Shown here one piece after another: positions 1-7,831 of a stretch of DNA of 8,908 bases. Made by a program: the position numbers and the translations under genes. Within the stretch, counting starts at the first letter, position 1; every line of letters starts with the position of its first letter. Source of the stretch: Aquificota bacterium (lineage in GTDB: Bacteria > Aquificota > Aquificia > Aquificales > Aquificaceae); the NCBI GenBank assembly GCA_013153455.1, contig JAADEK010000019.1:1-8908 (forward strand), written 5' to 3'. The notes under the pieces are model-generated. The model worked only from the letters and a program-made list of their open reading frames with translations. It was not told the origin of the DNA and ran no database searches.

Positions 1-40
1 ATACCCCTCTTTTCCGCTATTTTGAAGTTCTGAGGGGTAT
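1..40 (+). promoter_or_regulatory. Inverted repeat covering the rlpA ribosome binding site
   Basis: Positions 1-9 (ATACCCCTC) are the exact reverse complement of 32-40 (GAGGGGTAT), giving a 9-bp stem with a 22-nt loop. The right arm contains the purine-rich Shine-Dalgarno (GAGGGG, 32-37) of the gene starting at 41, so a folded leader would hide it. Two other readings are possible. Frame 1 from base 1 is open for ten codons and ends at TGA 31-33, which could be the tail of an upstream plus-strand gene. Alternatively, the left arm read on the minus strand is an equally spaced Shine-Dalgarno for a divergent gene starting just outside the window. The repeat is certain; its role is inferred. Confidence 0.45.
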
Positions 41-691
41 ATGCCCTTTAGGCTCCTTCTTTTCGTTTTCGTTATTTTTGCTCTTCTTTCGTGCGCAAAA
101 AAGGGGGAAGTATACAAAGGGGGAAAACTCTCCTCGCGATGCCCGCGCGTCCTATACACGCGCGTCTACTATTGCCCCACGCTTTACGCCTATACTAATA
201 AGTTCCAACACCTCAGCAAGGTAAAGGTGGTAAACCCGAAGACCAAGAGGAGTATAACGATAGCGGTCAGATACAACCCACGCGTAAAGGGCTTGTGTCT
301 GCCGAAGAAATACAGGAAAATCCTCGGACCCCCCTTTTACGGGAAGGTTTACCTCCTTCGGTGCGGTGAGAACGGGGCGAGGAGCTGTCCGCGCGTAATC
401 AGGGGATACGCATCTTGGTATGGGAAGGAGTTCCACGGCAGGAAGACAGCTTCGGGCATACGGTTCAACGCTTACGGACTTTACGCTGCGCACCGTTATC
501 TACCCTTCGGGACACTCCTTGAGGTAAAGAACCTAAAGAACGGTAAAAAGGTGGTCGTTGAAGTCGTAGACAGGGGACCCTTTGTGAAGGGGAGACACCT
601 TGACCTCTCATACGGCGCTGCGAAGAAGCTCGGTATGATACGGGACGGGGTCATTCCCTTTGAGGCGCGCGTTCTGAGGTGCGGATACTGA
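41..691 (+). CDS. rlpA: RlpA-like double-psi beta-barrel lipoprotein, with apparent duplicated barrel
   Basis: Probable envelope lipoprotein of the RlpA family, whose characterised members are septal lytic transglycosylases that cut glycan strands lacking peptide stems. Residues 1-17 form a hydrophobic signal peptide ending in a lipobox (LLSC, Cys18), so the protein should be lipid-anchored. Residues 122-214 hold the classic barrel: GYASWYG, a TASG loop, AAH at 149-151, LPFGT, and VDRGPF at 176-181, with His151 and Asp177 at the positions of known active-site residues. The usual acidic residues after TASG appear replaced by Ile140 and Asn143. Residues 33-109 look like a degenerate earlier copy of the same fold (CPRV at 34-37 and 116-119; L/V-LRCG at 106-109 and 212-215). 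Six cysteines lie outside the lipobox (34, 45, 86, 108, 116, 214). ATG 41 is supported by GAGGGG at 32-37. The family call is firm; enzymatic activity is uncertain. Confidence 0.85.
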   Translation: MPFRLLLFVFVIFALLSCAKKGEVYKGGKLSSRCPRVLYTRVYYCPTLYAYTNKFQHLSKVKVVNPKTKRSITIAVRYNPRVKGLCLPKKYRKILGPPFYGKVYLLRCGENGARSCPRVIRGYASWYGKEFHGRKTASGIRFNAYGLYAAHRYLPFGTLLEVKNLKNGKKVVVEVVDRGPFVKGRHLDLSYGAAKKLGMIRDGVIPFEARVLRCGY

Positions 692-718
692 GGATAGTTT
701 ATATTAAAACTTTGTAAG

Positions 719-2122
719 ATGTGCGGAATCGCGGGAGTCTTCGGTTCGCCCCACGCGCCGGAATACGTCTTTTTCATGATTTACTCCCTCCAGCACAGGG
801 GACAAGAAAGCGTAGGCATAAGCTCCTCCGACGGTGAGGAAATTTACACCGTAAAAAAACCCGGAAGGGTCCTTGAAGCGATAAAAAAGGAGGACATACT
901 CAAACTCAGGGGAAACACCGCCATAGCCCACGTAAGGTATTCCACCGCGGGCGGGAGCGGTGCGCTGAACGCCCAACCAATAGTAAGGGAAACACACCTC
1001 GGGAAGCTCGCGGTCGTTCACAACGGGAACCTCGTGAACTTCCTCACCCTCAGAAAGGAGCTTGAGCAAAAAGGAATAAAGTTTCAATACAACTCGGATA
1101 CGGAGCTCTTCCTCGCGCTCGTTGAGGAGGGAAAAACCTTCATCCCCCCCGGTGTTGAACTCCACCCGAGGGACAAAGAGATACTCCCGCACGTATTTTA
1201 CGCCCTCAAAAGAGCTAAGGGAGCCTATAGCCTCCTTTTCCTCTTCAAGGACAAACTCATAGCGGTGAGGGACCCCCTCGGCTTTAGACCCCTCGTCATA
1301 GGCAGAAAAGAGAGAGCCTTGCTCTTTGCGTCCGAAAGCTGTGCGTTTGACATACTTGAGGCTGAGCTATGGAGGGAGCTCCAACCGGGAGAGGTTCTCG
1401 TCGTTGACGAAGCTGGCATAAGGAGCTACAGAGCTTTTCCGCCCGAGAGGAAAGCCCAATGTATATTTGAGTTCGTCTACTTCGCCCGTCCCGACAGCTA
1501 CATATTCGGGGATTGGGTTTACGACGTAAGAAAAGAGATGGGGAGGCAACTCGCGCGGGAGGACGACATAGACGCGGACGTCGTCATCCCCGTCCCCGAC
1601 TCCGGTATAGTCCCTGCGCTCGGGTATGCGGAGGAGAAAAAACTACCCTTTGAATACGGACTCATAAGGAACCACTACGTAGGGAGGAGCTTCATAGAGC
1701 CCACACCCGAGCTTCGCAACCTCAGGGTTCTTATGAAGCTCTCGCCCAACCGCGCGGTTTTGAAGGGAAAGCGCGTAGTCGTAATAGACGACTCTCTCGT
1801 TCGCGGAACGACCTCAAAACGCATCATCGGTATGCTGAGGCGGGCGGGAGCGCGTGAGGTTCACCTCCGCATAGCCTCCCCTCCCGTCGTGGGACCCTGC
1901 TACTACGGCATAGACACACCGACCAAAGAGGAACTAATAGCGAACAGGATGCCCCTTGAGGACATCGCCCGCTTCATATCCGCGGACAGCCTCAAATACC
2001 TCTCACTTGAGGGTCTCAGAAAGAGCGTAAAAAACGCGGGGGACTTTTGTGATGCCTGCTTCAGCCTCAACTACCCCCTTGAGGTTGAAGACCTCAAACT
2101 CACGGGCGCGGACAAAATTTGA
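719..2122 (+). CDS. purF: Amidophosphoribosyltransferase (iron-sulfur type PurF)
   Basis: First step of de novo purine synthesis: PRPP plus glutamine gives 5-phosphoribosylamine. The N-terminal Ntn glutaminase domain starts MCGIAGVFG, so Cys2 becomes the nucleophile after Met removal, with no propeptide. Arg73 (HVRYSTAG), Asn102-Gly103 (HNGN) and Asp127 (NSDTE) are the expected glutamine-site residues. The C-terminal phosphoribosyltransferase domain has the PRPP loop VVVIDDSLVRGTT at 353-365. Cys248, Cys394, Cys444 and Cys447 (CDAC) fall where the Bacillus enzyme binds its 4Fe-4S cluster. The length, 467 residues, is normal. The gene begins 27 nt after rlpA; no good Shine-Dalgarno is seen, and an AT-rich TATATT at 700-705 could be a -10 giving a very short leader, but no matching -35 is evident. 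Other purine genes are not adjacent; purE lies about 1.4 kb downstream. Confidence 0.97.
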   Translation: MCGIAGVFGSPHAPEYVFFMIYSLQHRGQESVGISSSDGEEIYTVKKPGRVLEAIKKEDILKLRGNTAIAHVRYSTAGGSGALNAQPIVRETHLGKLAVVHNGNLVNFLTLRKELEQKGIKFQYNSDTELFLALVEEGKTFIPPGVELHPRDKEILPHVFYALKRAKGAYSLLFLFKDKLIAVRDPLGFRPLVIGRKERALLFASESCAFDILEAELWRELQPGEVLVVDEAGIRSYRAFPPERKAQCIFEFVYFARPDSYIFGDWVYDVRKEMGRQLAREDDIDADVVIPVPDSGIVPALGYAEEKKLPFEYGLIRNHYVGRSFIEPTPELRNLRVLMKLSPNRAVLKGKRVVVIDDSLVRGTTSKRIIGMLRRAGAREVHLRIASPPVVGPCYYGIDTPTKEELIANRMPLEDIARFISADSLKYLSLEGLRKSVKNAGDFCDACFSLNYPLEVEDLKLTGADKI

Positions 2123-2147
2123 CAACACCCCTCACAAAAAATATTAT
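2119..2147 (+). promoter_or_regulatory. Near-consensus sigma-70 promoter for the DUF5335-like gene
   Basis: TTGACA at 2119-2124 is a perfect -35 hexamer. Exactly 17 nt later lies TATTAT at 2142-2147, matching the -10 consensus at five of six positions, in a strongly AT-rich stretch (2135-2165). Transcription should start near 2154, giving a leader of about 27 nt. The -35 overlaps the purF stop codon (2120-2122), so the small gene downstream can be transcribed independently of purF. This is the clearest promoter in the window. Confidence 0.75.
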
Positions 2148-2166
2148 AAATACTGTATTAAATCTT

Positions 2167-2176
2167 AGGGAGGTGG
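2167..2176 (+). promoter_or_regulatory. Strong Shine-Dalgarno of the DUF5335-like gene
   Basis: AGGGAGGTGG contains GGAGGTG, 7 nt from the end of GGAGG to ATG 2181. Together with the consensus promoter just upstream it predicts high expression, and it fixes the start of a small gene that would otherwise be easy to misplace. Confidence 0.8.
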
Positions 2177-2180
2177 AAAG

Positions 2181-2516
2181 ATGGCAACGATTAAGCTACC
2201 GAAAGAGCAGTGGGAAGACTACTTCAACAGACTCTCAAAGAACCTTCCCGCGGTTGAGGCACAGCTTGAGGTAGTGGACCCCGAGCTCGGGGACCAAATA
2301 GAGGTAGAATACTCACCCCTGCTCGGACTCTCTTACGACCCCAAGGACGACGTATTTGAGATTCAGTTCAGGGAAACCCACGAGCACCTCATATACCACC
2401 CGACCGAGATATACATCTACGAAGAGGACGGAAAGATTACACACATAGAAATCATAGACAAGGAAGGGACAAAGCAAATACTCCGCATAAAACCAGCCCT
2501 ACCCCTCCCCGATTAA
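2181..2516 (+). CDS. Small DUF5335-like protein, function unknown
   Basis: A 111-residue soluble acidic protein without signal peptide, membrane segment or cysteine. It resembles DUF5335 proteins as I remember them: a short N-terminal helix with W11 and F15, a central segment with LGLSYDPKDDVFEI (48-61), then HEHLIYHPTEIYIY (67-80) and a C-terminal strand pair ending ILRIK (100-104). The family has no established function known to me. The start is fixed by a strong Shine-Dalgarno and an excellent promoter overlapping the end of purF, so it is likely a well-expressed, separately controlled gene. Its last 18 bp overlap the 3' end of murG on the opposite strand. Neighbours purF and murG give no clear functional hint. 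The gene call is firm; the family assignment is moderate. Confidence 0.8.
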   Translation: MATIKLPKEQWEDYFNRLSKNLPAVEAQLEVVDPELGDQIEVEYSPLLGLSYDPKDDVFEIQFRETHEHLIYHPTEIYIYEEDGKITHIEIIDKEGTKQILRIKPALPLPD

Positions 2517-3536
2517 GCGAAACATCCTCTCCTCAGCGTTCGGCAAAAAGAAGCTCCCTATAGCCCTCCCCATCTTTTCCCTTTCTTCAAATATCTTTTT
2601 AATTTTTTTAACGACGCCTGACGGCGTAACTTTTTCTTGTCTCACAACAAAACCGCCCCCCAGCTCCTCTATCTCCTTTGCGTTGTAAAACTGGTGGTCC
2701 CCGACCGCAAAAGGATAGGGGACGAAAAGCGCGGGTATGCGGTGGTAAGCCAGCTCGTTAATCGTCCCCGCGCCCGCCCGCGCGAGCGCAACATCGCTCG
2801 CGGAGTAAACGACACCCATATCAACGACAAAATCAAGAACCAAAACACCCCAACGCTTTAAGTGTGAAAACCTCCCGTAGTGTTCCCTGCCCGAAATCAA
2901 GATAACCTGAAACTCGGGTGTGAGGGCTTTTGCGGTAAGCTCAAGAAGCTCGTTCAAAAAACGAGCACCCTGCGAACCCCCGAAGACAAGAAGCGTAGGC
3001 TTTTCCCTATCAAGACCCAAAATCTCCCGAGCCCTCCCCTTCGGTAACCTCCTTTTTGCCTCCTCCCTCAGGGGAAGACCCACCCTCACCGCATCGGGGA
3101 AAAACCTTCTTGTGTGCTCAAATACGCTAAAGACACCCTCGCTTCTCTTTGCGAGGAGAAGGTTAGCCCTGCCCGGAACTGAGTTCTGCTCGTGAACAAA
3201 AAGGCGCTTTCTCCTCAGTATCGTATGAAGACCGAGGGCAACCGAAGCGTAACCCCCGAAGACAAGTCCCGAAAAATCCTCACCGAGGAAACGAAAAAGC
3301 TCCCTTTGAGCACCCGCATAACTAAGGAGAGCCCTTACCTTCCCCGACAAACCCGCACCCGAAAAGGGACGAACCCCCAAAAAAACACTCTCAACACCCA
3401 AAAGAGACGAGAGCCTCTCCTCAATCCCCCCCCGTGCGCCCACGAACTTTACCTTCGTTTTCTTGCTCGCGAACCTGATAAAACCGAGGGCGGGGAAGAA
3501 ATGCCCGCCCGTCCCGCCTCCGGACACCGCTATCAT
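2499..3536 (-). CDS. murG: UDP-GlcNAc:lipid I N-acetylglucosaminyltransferase MurG
   Basis: Last cytoplasmic step of peptidoglycan precursor synthesis: MurG transfers GlcNAc from UDP-GlcNAc to undecaprenyl-diphospho-MurNAc-pentapeptide, making lipid II at the inner membrane face. This is a GT-B fold (GT28) protein. The N-terminal glycine loop GGGTGGH is at about 6-12, [11 protein letters not shown] at about 115-125, the second glycine loop GGSQGAR at about 186-192, and RAGAGTINE with a PYPF...DHQFYNA block near 253-286 forms the UDP-GlcNAc site (numbered from the ATG). The length of about 345 residues is usual. Two starts lie in tandem, GTG at 3539 and ATG at 3536; I chose ATG, and neither has a Shine-Dalgarno. 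The gene is isolated from other mur/fts cell-wall genes, overlaps the DUF5335-like gene tail to tail, and diverges from purE. Confidence 0.96.
   Translation of the reverse strand: MIAVSGGGTGGHFFPALGFIRFASKKTKVKFVGARGGIEERLSSLLGVESVFLGVRPFSGAGLSGKVRALLSYAGAQRELFRFLGEDFSGLVFGGYASVALGLHTILRRKRLFVHEQNSVPGRANLLLAKRSEGVFSVFEHTRRFFPDAVRVGLPLREEAKRRLPKGRAREILGLDREKPTLLVFGGSQGARFLNELLELTAKALTPEFQVILISGREHYGRFSHLKRWGVLVLDFVVDMGVVYSASDVALARAGAGTINELAYHRIPALFVPYPFAVGDHQFYNAKEIEELGGGFVVRQEKVTPSGVVKKIKKIFEEREKMGRAIGSFFLPNAEERMFRLIGEG
2781..2802. repeat. 8-bp inverted repeat inside murG
   Basis: CGCGAGCG (2781-2788) and CGCTCGCG (2795-2802) form a perfect GC-only stem with a 6-nt loop, within the murG codons near the RAGAGTINE motif. 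It may be only a product of GC-rich codon use (Ala, Arg, Ser). The same CGAGCG core recurs in the purE palindrome. Confidence 0.4.
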
Positions 3537-3539
3537 CAC

Positions 3540-3560
3540 GTTTATTTTAAACTGTTAAGT
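3540..3560. promoter_or_regulatory. Very short divergent gap between murG and purE
   Basis: Only 21-24 bp separate the two divergent start codons. The gap is AT-rich. It carries overlapping -10-like hexamers, TATTTT at 3543-3548 on the plus strand and TAAAAT (reading 3549 to 3544) on the minus strand, and no Shine-Dalgarno for either gene. If these are real, both mRNAs would have leaders of only a few nucleotides, and RNA polymerase could not bind both promoters at once. The spacing is observed; the promoter assignment is a guess. Confidence 0.3.
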
Positions 3561-5311
<1,751 letters not shown>

Positions 5312-5314
5312 GCC

Positions 5315-6778
5315 TCAGCTCTCCTTTAGCCATTTCTTTATGACGAGGGCTACCTTTCTCGGCTCGCTTTTTGCGAGCTCAAGTAGCTCCTCGTACGGGT
5401 CCTTCTTTTCCTCCTCACGCGGGGGAGCTGAAACGAGGGCGGGCTGTGGTTCGGGCTTGGGTCTTCGCCTAAGGAGTCTCCAAATACCGAAGGCGACGAG
5501 AGCCAGAAGCGCAAGAACGAAAAGGGCGAGCGTCGCGTAATCGCGCGCGGTGGGTCTCGGCGTCGGGGGAGGGGGTGCGGGCTTGAAGAAGGGGAGGCTC
5601 ACGACGGTCACCCTGTCTCCGCGCGACGGGTCAAGACCCGCGGAAGCTATGACGAGACTCTTTATCCTCTCGGTATCCACACCGAGCTCGCTGTCAACGA
5701 CAACGCCGACGCTTATGCGCTTTACCTTCAGCGTGTTATCCTCGTAGTAGACCTCCCTCTTGCTGACCTCGTAATTTGTAATGCTCTCCTTTCGCTCCGT
5801 TATAACGCCTCCCGCGCCTTGGCGCCCCTCCGCGGGAGGGACGTTAGCCTCGGTTCCGGGCACACCGCCCGGTTGGAGTTCCCGCGTCCTTTCCTTCTTC
5901 CTCTGCTCGCTGACTATTGCGGTAAGCTCAGGGTCGTATAGCTCTTCACGCTTCTTGAGGGCGGAAAAGTCAAGCTCCGCGGAGACGTTTACCCTCGCCC
6001 TCCCGAACCCGAGAACGCTCTCAAGCGTCCTTTGTATCTTCCTCTCAAGGCTCTTCTCAAACTCCCTCTTTATCTTGAGCTGTGTCGCGTGGAGGGCTGT
6101 CCCTTCGTCCAAAAGGAGGGAGCTCAGTTCCCTTCCCTTTTCGTCTATCACCACGACCTGTGAGGGCTTTAGGTTCTCAACGCTCCCCGCTACGAGATTC
6201 CTTATCGCCTTTACCTGCTCGGGTGTGAGCGAGCACCCGGGCTTTAGCCTCAAGAACACCGAAGCCTTCGCTTCCTCTTCCTCCCTCAAAAATAGGGAGT
6301 CCTCGGGGAGGACGATGTGAACGCGCGCGAAGTCCACACACTCAAGGCTCATTATCGTCCTCGCGAGCTCACCCTCTATCGCGCGCTTGAAGTTAACGAG
6401 CTGTTGAAAGCGCGAGAGGGCTATTCCGCTTTTGTCAAAAATCTCATACCCCACTATACCCTTTTGGGGTATGCCTTGGGATGCGAGGCGGAGCCTCAGC
6501 TCCCTCGCAACGTCCTCGGGAACGTATATAGTTCTGCCGTCGGGCGAGATTTTATACTTCACCCCCGCCTTGTCAAGCTCCGTGATTATACGGTTCAGGT
6601 CTTCGGGAGACAGTCCCGTGTATAGAACCGTGTAATTCTCCTGCCCGAGGTATAGGGCTAAAATCAAACCGAGCGAGAGCAAAAGAAGGGGCGCACCTAC
6701 CGCTACCGCCCTCCAAACGGGCGGTAAGGCTAAAAACTTCTCCTTCAAGCGGGCTATGTATTCCTTAAGGCGTTCCAT
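5315..6778 (-). CDS. fliF: Flagellar M-ring protein FliF
   Basis: Forms the MS ring in the inner membrane, the platform for the flagellar rod, export gate and the FliG rotor. A cytoplasmic N-terminal helix precedes a first membrane segment (about 23-45). The periplasmic ring-building domains follow: a YscJ/FliF-type domain (about 47-110, with NYTVLYTGLSPED), a second (about 115-220, with FQQLVNFKRAIEGELARTI) and the FliF C-terminal domain (about 230-395), interrupted by a charged, glycine-rich collar insert at 275-345. A proline-rich linker (399-410) leads to a second membrane segment (about 414-434), a basic stop-transfer RRR, and a tail ending DPYEELLELAKSEPRKVALVIKKWL that should bind FliG. 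At 487 residues it is shorter than the enterobacterial protein. It starts 2 nt after the fliE stop, with weak Shine-Dalgarno, suggesting coupled translation. It is the last flagellar gene in this run; ahcY converges on it. Confidence 0.95.
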   Translation of the reverse strand: MERLKEYIARLKEKFLALPPVWRAVAVGAPLLLLSLGLILALYLGQENYTVLYTGLSPEDLNRIITELDKAGVKYKISPDGRTIYVPEDVARELRLRLASQGIPQKGIVGYEIFDKSGIALSRFQQLVNFKRAIEGELARTIMSLECVDFARVHIVLPEDSLFLREEEEAKASVFLRLKPGCSLTPEQVKAIRNLVAGSVENLKPSQVVVIDEKGRELSSLLLDEGTALHATQLKIKREFEKSLERKIQRTLESVLGFGRARVNVSAELDFSALKKREELYDPELTAIVSEQRKKERTRELQPGGVPGTEANVPPAEGRQGAGGVITERKESITNYEVSKREVYYEDNTLKVKRISVGVVVDSELGVDTERIKSLVIASAGLDPSRGDRVTVVSLPFFKPAPPPPTPRPTARDYATLALFVLALLALVAFGIWRLLRRRPKPEPQPALVSAPPREEEKKDPYEELLELAKSEPRKVALVIKKWLKES

Positions 6779-6780
6779 TC

Positions 6781-7065
6781 TCAGACTTGCATCTTCATAA
6801 GCTCGTTGTAAGCGTCAAGAAGCTTGTTCCTGACCTCTATAAGGAGGTTCAGGGCTACCTCCGCCTTTTTCGCCTCAACGACGAGCTCGTGGAGGGGAAC
6901 GTCTTCGCCATTAAGGACGCGCTCCTTCAGTCTCTCGGAGCGCTTTTGCATCTCGTTTACCCACTCAATGAATCTCATAAACTCATCAAAGAAATAAGAC
7001 GAGCGCTCCGCGCTCGTTCTTTTGAACAAATAAGGAATTTGAAAGTATACCTTACCTACTTCCAT
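6781..7065 (-). CDS. fliE: Flagellar hook-basal body protein FliE
   Basis: Small adaptor that joins the MS ring to the proximal rod; among the first rod-side subunits exported by the flagellar type III apparatus. The 94-residue protein has no signal peptide, as expected. The C-terminal half carries the family signature: KKAEVALNLLIEVRNKLLDAYNELMKMQV-type residues from 66 to the end, with KAEV, VRNKL, AY and the terminal MQV all present. The N-terminal half (FFDEFMRFIEWVNEMQ, 25-40) is amphipathic helix. The first 10 bp overlap the end of flgC and the stop lies 2 nt before fliF, consistent with the usual flgB-flgC-fliE-fliF order and tight coupling. A GC-rich hairpin (6999-7017) lies in codons 17-23. 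Confidence 0.93.
   Translation of the reverse strand: MEVGKVYFQIPYLFKRTSAERSSYFFDEFMRFIEWVNEMQKRSERLKERVLNGEDVPLHELVVEAKKAEVALNLLIEVRNKLLDAYNELMKMQV
6999..7017. repeat. GC-rich hairpin near the start of fliE
   Basis: ACGAGCGC (6999-7006) and GCGCTCGT (7010-7017) form a perfect 8-bp stem with a 3-nt loop about 50 nt inside fliE. In the flagellar transcript it would be a stable hairpin just after the flgC/fliE overlap and could stall a ribosome or shield against exonuclease. No U-tract follows, so it is not an intrinsic terminator. Confidence 0.4.
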
Positions 7066-7457
7066 GCTTCCATCGTCCTCTCGTATATCTCCTTTGTGAG
7101 CGTGAAGGCTTTTAGGTTGGCTTCGTATGTCCTTACCGCGGTTATCATGTCCACCATCTCCTTCACGGGCTGTATGTCCGGGAGCGTGACGTAACCCTCT
7201 TCGTCCGCGAGAGGGTGCTCCGGGTCGTAAACGAGGCGGTAGGCTTCAATCCTCCTTATCTCCTCAACCTCAACGTAAACCTCCGAGGGGTCTTTCGGGT
7301 TTTGTCGCGCGACGAAAAGGGGAACGAGCTTCCTAAAAGGCGTTCCGTCGGGTTCAAAGGACTCGTAGTTCGCGAGGTTTGACGCTACGGTGTTCATCCT
7401 TACCCTCTGGGCGAACATCCCGGACGCGCTGATTGAGAGGGCGTCAAAGAGGTCCAT
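7056..7457 (-). CDS. flgC: Flagellar proximal rod protein FlgC
   Basis: Proximal rod component in the periplasm, exported by the flagellar type III system without signal peptide. The N-terminus LFDALSISASGMFAQRVRMNTVASNLAN-type region (about 3-30) is the rod/hook coiled-coil motif, followed by the PDGTPFRK segment characteristic of FlgC. The C-terminus (VKEMVDMITAVRTYEANLKAF) is the matching helix that pairs with it. The length, 133 residues, is typical. Two starts are in tandem: GTG at 7460 (overlapping the flgB stop as GTGA) and ATG at 7457 (as TGATG). A GGAGGG ribosome site within the flgB end suits either; I chose ATG. The 3' end overlaps fliE by 10 bp. Confidence 0.95.
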   Translation of the reverse strand: MDLFDALSISASGMFAQRVRMNTVASNLANYESFEPDGTPFRKLVPLFVARQNPKDPSEVYVEVEEIRRIEAYRLVYDPEHPLADEEGYVTLPDIQPVKEMVDMITAVRTYEANLKAFTLTKEIYERTMEAWK

Positions 7458-7831
7458 CACTCAGCCCTCCCTTTTATGACCTTGTTCAGCGTATCAAGGG
7501 AGCCCGTTGCGAACTTGAGGTAAACCTCGTATGCGAGCTTGTTTTTTACGAGGTTGGCTATCTCCATCTCAACACGGACGTTGTTGTTGTCGTTCCCGAA
7601 GGGTGTTCTCCTGTCCTCGTATACCTCCGGGCGGGGTGAGGGGAGGTTTGTTATGTGCTTTTCGTGCGTAGTTTTCAGTATAAGCTCCGGCTTTTTTAGC
7701 TCAAACCTTACGTCCCTCCTTACGTAGTTCGGAGTGTCCGCGTTCGCTACGTTGCTCAGGAGGGCTTTGTGTCTCGTCCAAGCGTATCGGAGGTAGGGAA
7801 GGATGCGCTGGGCGCCCTCAAAGAGCTTCAT
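7457..7831 (-). CDS. flgB: Flagellar basal body rod protein FlgB
   Basis: Proximal rod subunit assembled next to FliE. The 124-residue protein has an N-terminal helix ending in the hallmark NVANADTPNYVRRDVRFE (27-44), a variable middle (51-80), and a C-terminal helix with EMEIANLVKNKLAYEVYLKFATGSLDTLNKVI that matches the conserved rod-protein C-terminus. Its ATG abuts the stop codon of the upstream TPR-like gene with no spacer (TGAATG), and a run of G plus GAAAG in the last codons of that gene can serve as Shine-Dalgarno. The stop overlaps flgC. It is therefore an internal operon member and not preceded by its own promoter in this window. Confidence 0.95.
   Translation of the reverse strand: MKLFEGAQRILPYLRYAWTRHKALLSNVANADTPNYVRRDVRFELKKPELILKTTHEKHITNLPSPRPEVYEDRRTPFGNDNNNVRVEMEIANLVKNKLAYEVYLKFATGSLDTLNKVIKGRAE

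Noticed and set aside
144..164. CGCGCGT / ACGCGCG 7-bp inverted repeat in rlpA
   Set aside because: CG-rich codons for Pro-Arg-Val and Thr-Arg-Val explain it; there is no U-tract or regulatory context.
700..705. TATATT as a purF promoter -10
   Set aside because: No -35-like hexamer lies at suitable spacing, so I did not list it as a separate promoter, although a leaderless start cannot be excluded.
704..1192. 162-codon minus-strand open frame over purF
   Set aside because: It is fully antisense to the conserved glutaminase domain of purF and shows no recognisable motif; open antisense frames are common in this codon usage.
3192..3560. Long open N-terminal extension of purE
   Set aside because: It lies antisense to murG, its composition is that of a shadow frame (Arg, Pro, Thr, Lys rich), and PurE homology starts at ATG 3561.
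5781..6320. 179-codon plus-strand open frame over fliF
   Set aside because: Serine- and arginine-rich shadow of fliF with no family resemblance and no ribosome binding site of note.
6446..6472. ATACCCC...GGGGTAT inverted repeat resembling the repeat at 1-40
   Set aside because: It lies in fliF codons for a Gly-Ile-Pro-Gln-Lys-Gly-Ile-Val-Gly-Tyr segment, is only 6-7 bp per arm, and probably reflects the repeated Gly-Ile/Tyr codons.
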